From: Myotis daubentonii
Lineage: Eukaryota > Chordata > Mammalia > Chiroptera > Vespertilionidae
DNA length: 64,000 nt
Direction of reading: 5' to 3'
Assembly (NCBI RefSeq): GCF_963259705.1
Contig: NC_081842.1
Coordinates: forward strand, 65,980,787-66,044,786
Shown piece after piece: positions 47,821 through 59,664 of this stretch. Numbering within the stretch: the stretch's first letter is position 1; each line of letters starts with the position of its first letter. The position numbers were made by a program, and so were the translations under genes. Under the pieces are notes generated by a model that ran no database searches, was not told the origin of the DNA, and saw nothing but the letters and a program-made list of their open reading frames with translations.

Positions 47821-47915
47821 CTCAACCTAAGTATGTGCCCTGACCAGGAATCGAACCCACAACATTTTCGGTGTACCAGAGGATGCTCCAACTAATGGAG
47901 CCAACCCGTCAGGGC
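47821..47915 (-). mobile_element. VES-type SINE head fragment
   Basis: CCTGACCAGGAATCGAACCC and GGAGCCAACCCGTCAGGGC are the reverse complement of the tRNA-like head. The CT-rich body and tail are missing. Confidence 0.7.
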
Positions 47916-48372
47916 TCAATTTATTCTTGAATTATACTTCAGTGTTCTAAAAGTTCAAAGTGTTTTATAGTAGAGCAGAGTTCAGGTTTCAGAAAATGCA
48001 TTTTTTCCTGAAGTTTACTAGTTTCATTCTCTGTAGTGGTGAAAAGCCATTTTTGGCTCAGTCTTTCCCTAACTATAGAAGATGGCTGATTAATGTTTGG
48101 GGGAAAAAACTTTTGGAAGCTTTTAATATAATATATCTTGAGTAATTGTAAAATAAATGAATAAATGCCCATGTATTACATAATTAATATAAGCAATGCT
48201 TCTTAGATCATTAAAGAAGTTTCCATTGACTTATTTCTTGGTTATTACTGGTTAAATTTTAAACTAATATATTAAATTCTGATAATCTGGCTTTCTAAAA
48301 ATATCTGATAAATTTCATGTACTGGTTAAATTTAAGACAAGGTGACCTTTTTTGATGTCTGATGATTTTATG
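47916..48372. other. Unique AT-rich DNA
   Basis: Nothing recognised. Confidence 0.4.
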
Positions 48373-48380
48373 ATAATCTA

Positions 48381-48598
48381 AAATATGTATTTTTTTATTG
48401 ATTTCAGACAGGAAGGGAGTGGGAGAGAGAGATAGAAACATCAGTGATGAGAGAGAATCATTGATCAGCTGCCTCCTGCATGCCCCCAACTGGGGATCGA
48501 GCCTGCAACCGGGCGTATGCCCTTGACTGGAATCAAACCTGGGACCCTTCAGTCCACAGTCCGACGCTCTATCCACTGAGCAAAACCAGCTAGGGCAA
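48381..48598 (-). mobile_element. VES SINE, full length
   Basis: The head (GCCCTAGCTGGTTTTGCTCA on the minus strand) is at the right and the tail at the left. A short target duplication, ATAATCTA, lies at 48373-48380 and 48599-48606. Confidence 0.88.
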
Positions 48599-48606
48599 AT
48601 AATCTA

Positions 48607-49514
48607 TTCCTCAGTGTAAAAGTATCATCTTTCTTAAGCTTGAAGGAATAGTAGTCAGCATATGAACTTGAGTTTATCTGCTGTATACAGTGGCCTGAAC
48701 CAGCAAGTAGATAAATTCAGAAACCGAGTCTCCTGGAGCCAGAAATTGAGAATCAAACTGCCTTGAGTTGGAGGGTTCATACAAATCATTTGATACAAAG
48801 ATTTTTCATGTGTTTTTTTTTTAAACCACAGAACCCTCTTTTCAAAATAAATCTTTTTAGAAACTTTACACATAAAATAAGTAGTATTTTATTAAAATAA
48901 GCTCATTTTATAAATTCAAATTATTTATCATATGTTAATAAGAATATAATGACAAATATGCAAATAAATAGAAACTCACAATTTATTATATTGGCTTAAG
49001 CATTCAGTATATTTTTGTATAGGAATAGAGTACTGTATGGTGTGAAGAAAATCATAAAACCTAGGTTAAGTAGTTGCATATAGTAACAGTTTTTTTGTTG
49101 TTTGTGTTTGTTTTATAAACAGCTTGCCTTCCAATCTCAGGGCCTTAATTTGAGGCCTGCATAAAAACTAGTTAACCATATAAAAACAAGTTAACATATT
49201 TAATATGTAACAACACATTGGTCTCCAATGTGTTTTAAAAATGTATACGATATATTTAAATTTTGCACGTCATTCTTCTCATACTGTTAAATTGATGCAA
49301 ATATATAAGTTTTGAAATTTACATTTTAATTTAATATTAAGTTATTCAATCATCTCTTTGTAAGCTTGGGGACTATGAAGCATATTCTGAAATCCAGTAA
49401 TTTGGTTCAAATTTTTTATTTGGTTCAAATAAGGAAGTAGCTTTATTTTCTCTTTCAGTTCCTCTATTATCTAAGGGCAGTTCTACCTCTGGGCATGCTT
49501 TATTTTGTGGATTT
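48607..49514. other. Unique AT-rich DNA
   Basis: Nothing recognised. Confidence 0.4.
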
Positions 49515-50056
49515 TGGTATATAGTAGTTGCCCCTTATCCATTGTTTGTCTTTCTGCAATTTTAGTTATCAGTGGTCAACTGCTGTCTGAAAATATTTAA
49601 TGGAAAATTTCAGAAATAAACAAATCATACACTTTAAATTGCATACCATTCTCTACAGCATGATGGAATCTCTCATCAGCCTTCTCTGTCTCACCTGAAT
49701 GTGAATCATCCCTTTGTCCAGCATCTTCAGGCTGTATATGCTTCCCACCTGTTAGTCACTTAGTTCTCTTGATTATCAGATTGACTATTGTGATATCACA
49801 GTGCTTATGTTCAAGTAAGCTTGTATTTGAGCATTTTACTTGCTAATGGCCCCTAAATGCAAGAATAGTGATGTTGGCTATTCAGATAAACCAAAGAGAA
49901 GCCATAAAGTGCTCCAAGTGAAAATTTATGTATGTAGAGTATGTAGAGGATAACACATAGTGCACAAATATAGTGGTCAGTGTTATCTGTGGTTTCAGAC
50001 ATTCACTGGGAGGTCTTGGAACATATTCACTGCAGATAACAGGGGGACTACTGTAT
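49515..50056 (+). mobile_element. Tigger/MER2-type DNA transposon relic
   Basis: The left end TAGTAGTTGCCCCTTATCCA and right end GATAACAGGGGGACTACTGTA are degenerate inverted repeats of the Tigger type (TcMar superfamily). GAAAATATTTAATGGAAAAT, GAATCATCCCTTTGTCCAGC, CACAGTGCTTATGTTCAAGT and AAAGAGAAGCCATAAAGTGC lie in family order. The last block is a trace of the transposase 5' coding region; most of the gene is deleted. Confidence 0.78.
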
Positions 50057-53015
50057 TTGAATTATTTCTTCAAGTAGGTAAAACTCCTGAGGGGCAAGAA
50101 TCTTTTTTTGTTTTGTTTTGTTTTGTTTTGTTTGCTATGCAAGCCTAATATTACACGTTGTACATAGACATAGAGTGTGTCCAGATGCATTTGGTTACCA
50201 TCTGTATTCACTAGAGAATTTGGAAGAGGAGCCCAAATTTCAGTCTCATCCTGCTCTGATCTCCTATTCTATATTTCTACTTCTGTTTCTGCATGATGCT
50301 GTTGATAGCAAAAGCAATCCAGTGAATTCCCTAGGCTTCCAGTTTTCAAAGTTCCCAAAGTGGGGCTATGAATTAATAAACTGTGGCTTTGAGAGGGTGG
50401 AGCTTTGAAAGAATAAGATTGATAGAGTAGGAGTACCAGGTTCAGGGACATAACTTCTGATGAACTAGAGCAAAGAGAAGGAGGAAGAGAGGGTTAAGAG
50501 GTAGAAAAGATGTGAAAAAGGGTAAAAACTAGTGTAGAAGAAGAAAGAATCATTATATGGTAGAAGCAAGTAGTTCTGGTAAAACAATAAAGCATAAAGT
50601 GGTGGTTTATAATCCAAAATAGTTCTGTAGAAAACTTTGAAATGTTAAAAAGAATGACCAAAAATCAGAATTGACTACCTTGGCCAAAAATGAAAAAAAA
50701 AAAAAAAAATTAAGTCCAAAGAGAGAATGTGGTATAAAATGTGATATCAACCAAATGACACCAGAGCCAGAACTAGAAAAAACTGTGGAATCTGGAATAC
50801 TCTGCTTCTTTTCAGCCTTCCATCAAGTATGGGTGTCCAGGTGGGCTAAACCATTAGGGACCAACCTATTATGAACGTCAAGCCACATTGAAACTATTAC
50901 TTGATAAGCCAGTGAGGAAATGAGAGCAAATATAGTATACTGTGAATCCACAGAACCCGAACTAAGTCTGGTCTTTTGGTGGTTTTTTGTTGGTTTGTTT
51001 TTTTCTTTATAAATGGGTAACATTTACTTACGAATGTATTTGGAAAAAATATATTTATAATATATGTGTTTACACAAAACCAGTGTCTTGTTATGTTAGA
51101 ACATTTTGATTTATGTTTGGTAAACCATTTACTTTACCTTTTATTCTGTGTCTGTTGGAATATTTATTTTATATTCTCTATTTCATTCCTGTTGGAGCAT
51201 TTATGTATGATTTGTTTGTTACTTTTATCAGTTGATCTTGCCCTCTCCATATGCTCATGTCTGACTGGCCTAGTTTCCCACATTCAGTATGTGATCTCTA
51301 GCCTTTCTTAAATATTAATTAGTGTAATTGAATTCCCTCCAGTATTTCTAACCTCAGGCACCCAAATCTCAGTGTTTTTATTATAACTGATTTGTTCATT
51401 TAAAGTCCAACCTGCCTCCCATCTCCCATCCCCTAAACAACTTTTCTTGATTAGGTAAGGGTCGGGATTCACGCCTGCCTCAGAGAAAGTCTTCATGGCA
51501 AAATAAAAGCATTATACACCTCAGCCTTTCTCAGTTAAAACTAAAAATGCAAAGCTGTCTTAAATATTTGGAAGAGGAAATCATCCAGAGTGAATAGAAA
51601 AAAGGATGTAACCTTGTCCAGGTGCACAGCTAGATGTGAAAACCAGAAGATAGGCAGAGCCATGGGCAGAGATGAATACAAAGGCCTACATAATCATAGC
51701 CTGTTCTGCTCTGACAGCCCAGTCAGGGACCCAAGGACACCACCTCCTGTAAGTCCTCTCTGTTCTTCCACTTTCAGATCTCTGACCAGCATACCATCTC
51801 TGGATACAGTCCATGATTGCACATGAGTGGTTCTATTCCTTGGAAAGAAACAGGAAAAAGGAGAGGAGCCAAGAAACAGGGTTAGAGAACCATAGGCTGG
51901 TGAGAGGGTCTGTGGGTGAGATCATTACCTATTGCCATTCATAACTGAGGTGAAGACAGCTAGAGGTGTGAAAAATGTTCTGATTTTCAGTTTACAAGGA
52001 CAAACAGCTTGTTGTCAGTTCCAAACGAGTGCCTAAATGTATTATTAAAACAATAAAGCATAAAGCAGTGGTTTATAAACCCTTGAAAGAAGTGCTGCTT
52101 GCTAGGAACCACAGTGGCTTTATGAAAGCATGTGGACAATATATGATCTGATATCACCTGGGCTAGATGCACAGATAGATTAGTAACTAATCTAAGCAAA
52201 GATAGATCTCTAACTAGTTGAATGACCACACTATTAAGTGCAAACCAATGGCCCAGTGTCAAAAAGTAGAAGGGCCTATTGCAGGAATATAATAAGGCTT
52301 ATCTTGGCTGCCATTTTTTTTCAATGTCTTGGATGAAAGCATGCTCAACAGAGTTGTAGAATGCCATGAATCCAAAACCATAGAAAAGTTTTTGAATGAA
52401 GTAAAAGTTCCAAAGACATCTTGAAATACTAAATGATGGGCTATACCTAAACCCGATGAAATTTCTAAAATGGATAAATAAGACTTTGTCTTCATATCTT
52501 GAAAAGACTATTCATGAATAACATAGGGGAGATATGCTTTAACAAGCTAGTACAAAACAATCTAAACAAACAAGGACATCTTCAGGGGTCTGTGACCAGG
52601 ATATTAACAATGAAACGTGTGATATGAGGAATGGTTATTTGAACTGGGGTTGTTTGGAAATTTATGAGGAAGAAATATGATAACTATGTTCAAGTATATT
52701 AAGGACACTCTCATAGAAAATAAATCATGTTGTTTTCTCTGACTCCAATAAGTAGAACACAAGCCAGTGATGAGACATACAAGAATAAAATATTCAGGTC
52801 AATACAAAAACTAACTTTTAACACCCTTATGTGTTCAAAGGTAGAAAACAGAGAAAGAAGAAAAATACTGGTCTGGAAGAAAGTTAAGTCTTGGTTATGG
52901 CACTTTTGATTCTTTGTCTTCTGGGACATTTTCAAATCCCCCATAATCTATTTTTGTACCTGTAAAGTAGACTTAATCAATTTTTACATTGCAAGTTATT
53001 GTGAGAACTCTAGTG
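50057..53015. other. Mostly unique DNA, possible L3/CR1 relic
   Basis: A (TTTTG)n run lies at about 50105-50132. The stretch 52670-52860 resembles an ancient L3/CR1 LINE 3' region (TATGTTCAAGTATATTAAGG, TTCAGGTCAATACAAAAACT), weakly. A 34-bp block is nearly shared between 50580-50613 and 52045-52078. No gene was recognised. Confidence 0.35.
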
Positions 53016-53410
53016 CCTATAATACTCTGCTGGGACAGCCATAACAAAATAGCATCACCGACTAAGAGGTTTACACAGAAATGTATTTCTCAGTTTTGGA
53101 GACCAGAGAAGTCCAGGATCCATGTAACAGCGTGGTTAGTTTACACTGAGGCCTCTCTTGGCTTTCAGATGACCTTCTTCTCAGTGCCTCTCCCCCCATG
53201 GCCTTTTCTTTGTGTGTGCTCATCTCTGGTATCTCTTCCTCTTTTTATAAGGATGCCAGTCCTATTGGATTAGAGCCCACCCTTATGACCTTAATTAACC
53301 TTAATTACTTCTTTAAAGGCTCTATCACCAAATACAGCTACATTGGGGGTTAGGATTTCAACATGTAATGTGGGATGTAAGGGGAAGGGACATAAGTCCA
53401 TAAGAGCCCC
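53016..53410 (-). mobile_element. MLT1-type LTR, solo
   Basis: GGGACAGCCATAACAAAATA, TGTATTTCTCAGTTTTGGAG, GTATCTCTTCCTCTTTTTAT, CCAGTCCTATTGGATTAGAG and TACATTGGGGGTTAGGATTT are the reverse complement of MLT1A/B-type LTRs in consensus order. There is no adjoining retroviral coding DNA. Confidence 0.85.
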
Positions 53411-53794
53411 TGATATCAGTAAATATTAATTCCCAAAGTTCAAGGTGTTTTAGTATGGACAGCCACTTAACAGAGATGTTTTATAGGATGTTCAAGACTT
53501 AGAAGATTGTAATATATAACAATAATGAACTCCACTAACTCTAGTATTCCGTCATCATAAAAATAAAATCCCCAGGATAGCATCAACTCTGAAATTCTGC
53601 AATTTTCTGAAAATGCTCAGTAACAATTTAGTTGTTCAGCTCATACAGCAATCTTCTTTCAGTAAATGTTTTCATCTAATATTCAAAATTTCAATTTAAT
53701 TTCACAAATACTTACTTATATACTAGACTTCCCTTAACCTCTGCTGCCCCAACTCCCAAGATGCCTTCCAGGTCAGACCTTTGTCTCTTTTGTA

Positions 53795-54580
53795 GTGTTA
53801 GCATAAAAACATTCAAACCTGTAAAGAATTTTTGTGAGTTTATTTGAGCCAAACTGTCAACATATGCCAGGAAGCAGAACCTCAACAAATTGAGATAATG
53901 CTCTGGAGAATGGTGGGTTACATCTGTATTTATACATTTCAATCAAAGGAAGGGGCGTAGGTGGGTTACATGAAATCCATTGGTGATAGACTAGAGCGGC
54001 TGGAGAAAGCAAAGCGGGGAAACCCCTGGGATTGTATAAAAGGTAAAATGTTAGAAGGTGGGTGCAGGAACAATTAACATGATAATGAATGAATTTGTGG
54101 TATCTGTCCTGGTGCCCAGGCGCATTAGGTTGTGCCCTAAGGGGTCCAGAAAAAGAGAAGTTATAAGTTACCCAGACATTTCAATGTTATCTATAATAAT
54201 AAAAGTGTAATATGCTAATTAGACCGGACAAACTTCCAGACGAAGCTGGGGCTGCCAGAGAAGCCTGGGTCCCGGGTGTCAGAGGGAAGCTGGTGCTGGC
54301 AGCCAGGGGAAGGAAGGCCTACTCTTGCACGAATTTCATGCATTGGGCCTCTAGTGTTATTATAGATACAAAAAGACAGCTAGGCTTAGTTAAGGTAAAG
54401 GTTGACTTTTACAGTGAAGATACCAGCCTAGGATGTAACTGCTTTTAGTTAAAGTTTAATTTCAGACCATCCTTTGTGGTTACTTTAAGTCTCTGAGTTT
54501 GCAAGACTGCCACGCAGGCCTTCCCTGAGCTTGTCAGGTTAACATGTGGCCCCTTTGGTCCACAGTGGGAAGACATTGCT
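53795..54580. mobile_element. Unnamed LTR-like repeat, split by a Helitron
   Basis: From AAAACATTCAAACCTGTAAA to GGCCCCTTTGGTCCACAGTG, blocks such as TTTATTTGAGCCAAACTGTC, GGTGGGTTACATGAAATCCA and TTGTGCCCTAAGGGGTCCAG look like an interspersed LTR-type repeat; I recall similar sequence in other mammals but cannot name the family. The Helitron at 54190 interrupts it. No proteins are encoded. Confidence 0.35.
54190..54354 (+). mobile_element. Minimal Helitron, 165 bp
   Basis: It begins TCTATAATAATAAAAGTGTA after an A and ends GGGCCTCTAG before a T. The 3' hairpin is TGCACGAATTTCATGCA. Only about 100 bp of GC-rich filler separates the two termini, so this copy nearly defines the minimal mobile unit. 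It is one of two plus-strand Helitrons in the window. Confidence 0.95.
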
Positions 54581-54865
54581 TCATTCAACCTCTCAATGCT
54601 CTAAATCAGAAGTTAGGCACACATAAGTACAGCAAGAATATAACCATCTTAAAACAGAAAACAAAACAGATAAGTTATATGGGTAAATGCATGTAAAAAA
54701 GTAAATTTTTATATTAATTGTACAAGTAAATGCATGTAAAAAATAAAAAGACATGATAATTTGGTCAAAAGGTTTCAAAGTCTGAATCTATATGGCTTTG
54801 AGATTTTTGAGTTCATAATAGTGAGTGGTTTATTTTGTTCATACACCCTTTATTGTTATTCCTCA
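54581..54865. other. Unique AT-rich DNA
   Basis: Contains a near-repeat, AATGCATGTAAAAAA/GTAAAT, at about 54687-54703 and 54729-54745. Nothing else recognised. Confidence 0.4.
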
Positions 54866-55396
54866 TCTATATATATAAAGAGACAGGGGTCATCACTACC
54901 AAATGGACGACTGAACGGACGACCGAACAGGCTTTATGGGGAAACCAGGCCGGCAGGGGGTTTAATGAGGGGCGACCAGACGACCGAACAGCAGGCTGTG
55001 TGGGGTGACCAGGACAGCAGGGGGGGCAGTGATGGGTGACCAGGCTGGCAGGGGCGCAGTTAGGGGCGACCAGGCCAGCAGAGGGGGACTGTTGGGAATG
55101 GCAAGGCCGGCTGGGTGGGGGGCAGTAAGGGGCGACCATGCTGGTGGGGGGGCAAGTTAGGGGCGACCAGACCAGCAGGGAGGGGCAGTTGGGGGTGACC
55201 AGGACAGCAGGCAGAGGTGGTTAGAGGTGATCAGGCTGTCAGGGAGGCCAGTAGGGACGATAAGGCAGGCAGGCAGGTGAGCAGTTAGGAGCCAGCAGTC
55301 CCGGATTGTAAAAGGGATCCCGGATTGGAGAGGGTGTAGGCTGGGCTGAGTGGAATCCCCCCCCCCCCGCATGAATTTCATGCACCAGGCCTCTAG
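54866..55396 (+). mobile_element. Helitron with internal minisatellite, 531 bp
   Basis: It starts TCTATATATATAAAGAGACA after an A (54865) and ends CCAGGCCTCTAG (55393-55396 is CTAG) before a T. The 3' hairpin is TGCATGAAATTCATGCGGGG on the minus strand, stem GCATGAA/TTCATGC. The interior is a degenerate tandem array (see separate entry). No Rep/helicase gene. Confidence 0.93.
54968..55300. repeat. Minisatellite, unit about 36-40 bp
   Basis: About eight to nine imperfect units of the form GGGGCGACCAGGCCAGCAGG followed by a G-rich GGGGGCAGTTA spacer. Unit edges drift because of G-run length changes. It lies wholly inside the Helitron. Confidence 0.85.
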
Positions 55397-55844
55397 TTTT
55401 AATATATATGCATGTACTAATCACTTATTTAGAAATTAGTGGTTGAAAGTTGAGCCTTTGCCAGAATCTAAACTCTGAGATTGGTTAGCCCTTTGGTTTC
55501 TTTCTTGTAAGGAGAATTTTCATGGAAATGGGGCAATGTTGTTTCTTGTGTCTGTAGTAGTTGGAGTGACTTTTAAAAGTTACTATTCTTGGCCATTGAA
55601 ATAATACATTCTCTTCTTTTTTTCTTGACAGACTAATATTACAAAGATGCACATCTACTCAAGAAATGTGTATCTCTTTTTTTGTCAAACAAACTAAAAA
55701 CAAATGAAAACTCTTTACACTAATAGTGGTGGTAGCACCTGGCAGTTGAACATGCCACCTCTTGACAGGACCTTTGCTATGACACCACTGACGTGCGTAG
55801 CTGAGAATAAATGTACAGCTCACTGGAAAGATCATGCATCTTAT
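55397..55844. other. Unique AT-rich DNA
   Basis: Nothing recognised. Confidence 0.4.
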
Positions 55845-56165
55845 AGGGGATATTTGCTTTCAAGTCCCAGCTCTGCCATCTGTGACTTTGAGGAGGGGTC
55901 AGATTCTCTGAGCCTATTTCATGTCATAAAAACTCTGTACCTGGCTTCTTTTCAGGTCTGTACAGAGTTTGACTCAATGTAGATATTCAGTAAAGATTAA
56001 CTTATTTCCTTCTTCTCTGATCCTTAATTCTCTCACCTTCTGATGGGTATAATATTAATATTTTTCCTACTTACCTATCCCATAGGATTGTTAAGACAGT
56101 CAAATAATATAATGTTTGTGAAAGTGCTTTTATAAACTGTGAAACCCTACTATATAAATGGTATT
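55845..56165 (-). mobile_element. MIR SINE in two parts
   Basis: TTTCAAGTCCCAGCTCTGCC at 55857-55876 and TTACCTATCCCATAGGATTG to CTTTTATAAACTGTGAAACC at 56072-56145 fit a MIR in reverse complement. About 100 bp between them is not MIR-like and may be an insertion or decay. Confidence 0.65.
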
Positions 56166-56808
56166 TCTTTCTTCTTATGAGTGGTTGGGGATGCTAAACT
56201 AGAAATGGAATTGGGACCAGCCAGGAATTAATGTTGATACTATTTCCTAAGAGACGTTAGAGGCCTCGTGTTGTTGTCTATTTAAATTGCCAGAACCGAT
56301 CTGTAAAATGAAGATCCTTAACAACAGGTATTAAAGTTTATCATCTGTTTTTCTGTAGTATTTTCAAGGGAGCATAGGAAGGGATTTTTTTTTTCTTTCC
56401 TTTCCCCCCTGTATTATTGGTCTACTGTCTGTTCTTAAAAATACTGAGACTTATTCTTTGTAACTATGGGGGGAATCTAGGCCCGTGGTGCTTAGTATAA
56501 TTATTTCTGTTGTTCCGCTGGTAATTGTTGTTATTATTATTAATTATGCTTTGTAATAATATAGCTTATTATTTTAAGGAAAGATAAAATGACTAGGAAA
56601 TAAACAAGCTGCTGTCATTGAGAGATTTTTGGAGTTTTGAACATTTTAAATCCACTACTAACCTTTTTTCACAATACAAATTTTACAACACAATACTTTT
56701 TTTTTTGTCTGCCATTGAAAATAAAGCACTAACTTGTAGAATAGTGTCCTTGGAGACATGCTTGAGAAAATAGTTTCTCAGAGCCTTTCTTTTTCTCCCT
56801 CTGCTTTT
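56166..56808. other. Unique AT-rich DNA
   Basis: Nothing recognised. Confidence 0.4.
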
Positions 56809-56822
56809 TAAAATATTTCTTT

Positions 56823-57041
56823 TTTAAAAAAATATATTTTATTGATTTTTTACAGAGAGGAAGGGAGAGGGATAGAGAGTTAGAAACATCGATGAGAGAG
56901 AAACATCGATCAGCTGCCTCCTGCACACCCCCCACCGGGAATGTGCCCACAACCAAGGTACATGCCCTTGACTGGAATCGAACCTGGGACCTTTCAGTTC
57001 GCAGGCCGACGCTCTATTCACTGAGCCAAACCAGTCAGTGC
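56823..57041 (-). mobile_element. VES SINE, full length
   Basis: Head GACTGGTTTGGCTCAGTGAA (minus strand) at the right, tail at the left. A 14-bp target duplication with one mismatch, TAAAATA(T/C)TTCTTT, lies at 56809-56822 and 57042-57055. Confidence 0.94.
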
Positions 57042-57055
57042 TAAAATACTTCTTT

Positions 57056-57623
57056 ATGTATGGCTACTACACAGTGGAAGTTCACTTTGGAGAAAGACTT
57101 TGAAGCAGGAAGTAGAGATACGTAAATAGTAACCCACGCTGAAGTGGAGAGATCTTGCTTCCCATTTCACTCCTGATTTCCTGAAGAAAATGAAAAGGTG
57201 AATGAAGGTGAGCTGGAAACAGTCTCTGGATTAGGGCCAGGCAGTTAGGTGTAGCCCAAGTACAGAATGTCCAGCATGGATTGATAGAAGCTCTGAAATA
57301 AAATGTCCACTCACCTTCTTCAATCACTTGGCGCCATCATTTTCAATTCCTGAATGTCCTTGATGCTGATTCAGTTCCAGGCCGGGTGGCCTGGGCTTCT
57401 TCGGATCATGGTTTTCCTATTCCCATAGCTCATGACTTGAGCCTAGTAGAGAGGTCAGGAGGTCAGAGTAAACATCTTTTTTCACAGGTCATCTCCGTGT
57501 AGGGTCTTCGATGACTTGGTATGAAAGTGGGGATGAAACTTTATAGGAAATGAATAGGGTCATTCAGTTATTGAATTTTTTCTTTTAGGAAAAACCGCCT
57601 CCATCTAACTCTGTTTTACCATC
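57056..57623. other. Unique DNA, no gene recognised
   Basis: Moderately balanced composition. An 81-codon open frame at 57082-57327 (minus) has no known domain. Confidence 0.4.
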
Positions 57624-57631
57624 TGCTAAAG

Positions 57632-57810
57632 CAGTGATTCTCAAGGTCACCAGCAGCATTAGTATCACCTGGGAATATGCTATAAACACAAGCTCTCAGG
57701 ACTCACCCAAACCTACTGACTCAGAAACTTTGGGGTGGACTAGAGCAATTTGTTTTGAATAAGCCCTCTAAGTGATTCTGATGCATGCTACTAAAATTTG
57801 AGAACCACTG
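57632..57810 (+). mobile_element. MER5A hAT-Charlie MITE, complete
   Basis: The inverted ends are CAGTGATTCTCA and, at the right, TGAGAACCACTG. AGTATCACCTGGGAATATGC, CTACTGACTCAGAAACTTTG and AGTGATTCTGATGCATGCTA lie between. An 8-bp target duplication with one mismatch, T(G/T)CTAAAG, lies at 57624-57631 and 57811-57818. Confidence 0.9.
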
Positions 57811-57818
57811 TTCTAAAG

Positions 57819-57993
57819 AGATGTTGAATTATACTGAAAAAAAATTGGGCAATTAAAATTTTTATCAAGAAAAAAAACCTGACTTGAAATTCAGAACCCT
57901 CTACTGCTTTACCACAAAGTATATTTTATAGCTTTATCCTAAACTTATTTAACAGTCCCTAAAATGTTTTACCTCTGACCTATGGCTCCTGTC

Positions 57994-58042
<49 letters not shown>

Positions 58043-59224
58043 CACACCCCGCCTAAAATGATCTTTGTCTCTCTGTCTAGCCAAAGCTTGTTTATTCTGA
58101 ATTATCCAACTCAAATACTACTCCTTGCAGAAATATTACCAAGTCAAGATGACATTCTCTTTATTTGGGGTTTCTATAGCTCACAATGCCAGTACCTCTC
58201 ATTTAGCCTTACCTGTGACATGGCTTGTATAATAAACTGTCAAGTATTACAATAAACAATAGCTTGCATTTATTTCAGTACCCACTGTGGTCACCACAGC
58301 CCTCTCAGAGCAGTACTGTGCCTGAATTTTTGAGATCCTAAGTAGCTACTCTTAGCTCACCCAGTATGTATTAAGAAGATTCTCCTCTGGCCTCACACTT
58401 GACTGGTAGGCAATACTGTCTTGTAATGTTGATAAACTTTTATCATATTGGTATATGCTTTTTTCCTCTCCAGCTCAACTGTATGCTCAATTGCAACCAG
58501 AGACCATAATTCTCATCTTGTAATGATAACTTTTAGAATATAGAGAGTTTATGCACATCTTTAGGCATACTGTAGTACAAACTTAAAATATATTTCTAGC
58601 TTTTGTCTCATTGTCTTTTCCTTAGGAAAATCTTGAAAGTGAAAATGTTTAAAATTTCCTTAGATCCATGATAGTCTCTATTTATAGGTGGAGTATCTTC
58701 ATTTTAGCAAATTAATTGATCGATTGCATTAAAATATTTAACTCATGATTGTGCATTGATTTTTATCAATTTTTATTAATGCATTTTAAAAATATTTTAT
58801 TCTGTAATGCATTTAAATGAGGAAATTACTATTTTGTTTACTTAAATAATTTACCAATTTTCAAAAAGTTATTTTGTGAGAAAATAGATGAATTTACAAT
58901 GAATTTTTACTCATGCCTATAAAGTAACATGCACCTAGTAGTGTCAAAGAAGCTAAAGATAATATTAGTGTCTATGTAATCAGTATTCAGGATGTGTATT
59001 TAGTTGAAGAACAAATAGATTTTTTTTTAACTCTGTGAACATAATCATACCTGTGAACATGTTCCATTTGTATGTAACTAAAATTCATCTAACTGAATTC
59101 TGACCTAAGGAATACTAGTAGATGCTTGTTCTCTTCCAGGTCAGCCCACACTGTGTGGTTTTGTTGTTGTTGTTTTAAAATAAGTGTTCGGCTAATTTTG
59201 ATTCCTTCATAGCTATTTTATCTA
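57819..59224. other. Unique DNA with (CA)n
   Basis: No gene recognised. The only clear repeat is the microsatellite at 57994-58039. The open frame at 58058-58255 has no known domain. Confidence 0.4.
57994..58039. repeat. (CA)n microsatellite
   Basis: About 22 uninterrupted CA/AC units. Confidence 0.97.
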
Positions 59225-59375
59225 AGTGAGGATCCTCAACTCTGAATCAGAATCACCGGAATGGTTGTTAAAATGCACCTTTTTGGATTCCACCCTTATC
59301 CACTGCATCAGAATCCTGGGGAAGAGCCCAGCAAATTACATTTTTCACATTCACTTTCAGGCAACACTTATGCAT
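59225..59375 (+). mobile_element. Probable MER5-family remnant
   Basis: GGATCCTCAACTCTGAATCA and GAATCACCGGAATGGTTGTT, then CATCAGAATCCTGGGG, resemble decayed hAT-Charlie MER5-type DNA; the right end is not visible. Confidence 0.4.
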
Positions 59376-59552
59376 AATAAAATTTGAAAGTAATTTCTAT
59401 TTAGATTCATCCTCTGTTTTCATGGTGGATCAAAGTTTTTAGAAAACTGATCTCTGAGACTCAAAACTGAGGGTTTTTAGACACAGAGGTTCAGTGAAAA
59501 CCTTAAGTAATTGTATTTGCCTTCAACGGGCTTTTATTTCATTCTACTACTT

Positions 59553-59595
59553 TAAAAAAAAATTCTCACCCAAGGATATGTTTTCTATTGATGAG

Positions 59596-59664
<69 letters not shown>

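Noticed and set aside
54968..55300. Possible CRISPR-like array
   Set aside because: Units are contiguous and degenerate with no unique spacers, in a mammalian Helitron; it is a minisatellite.
54761..55424. Open frames in the minisatellite Helitron
   Set aside because: Repeat-driven composition gives long frames in several phases on both strands; there is no recognisable protein.
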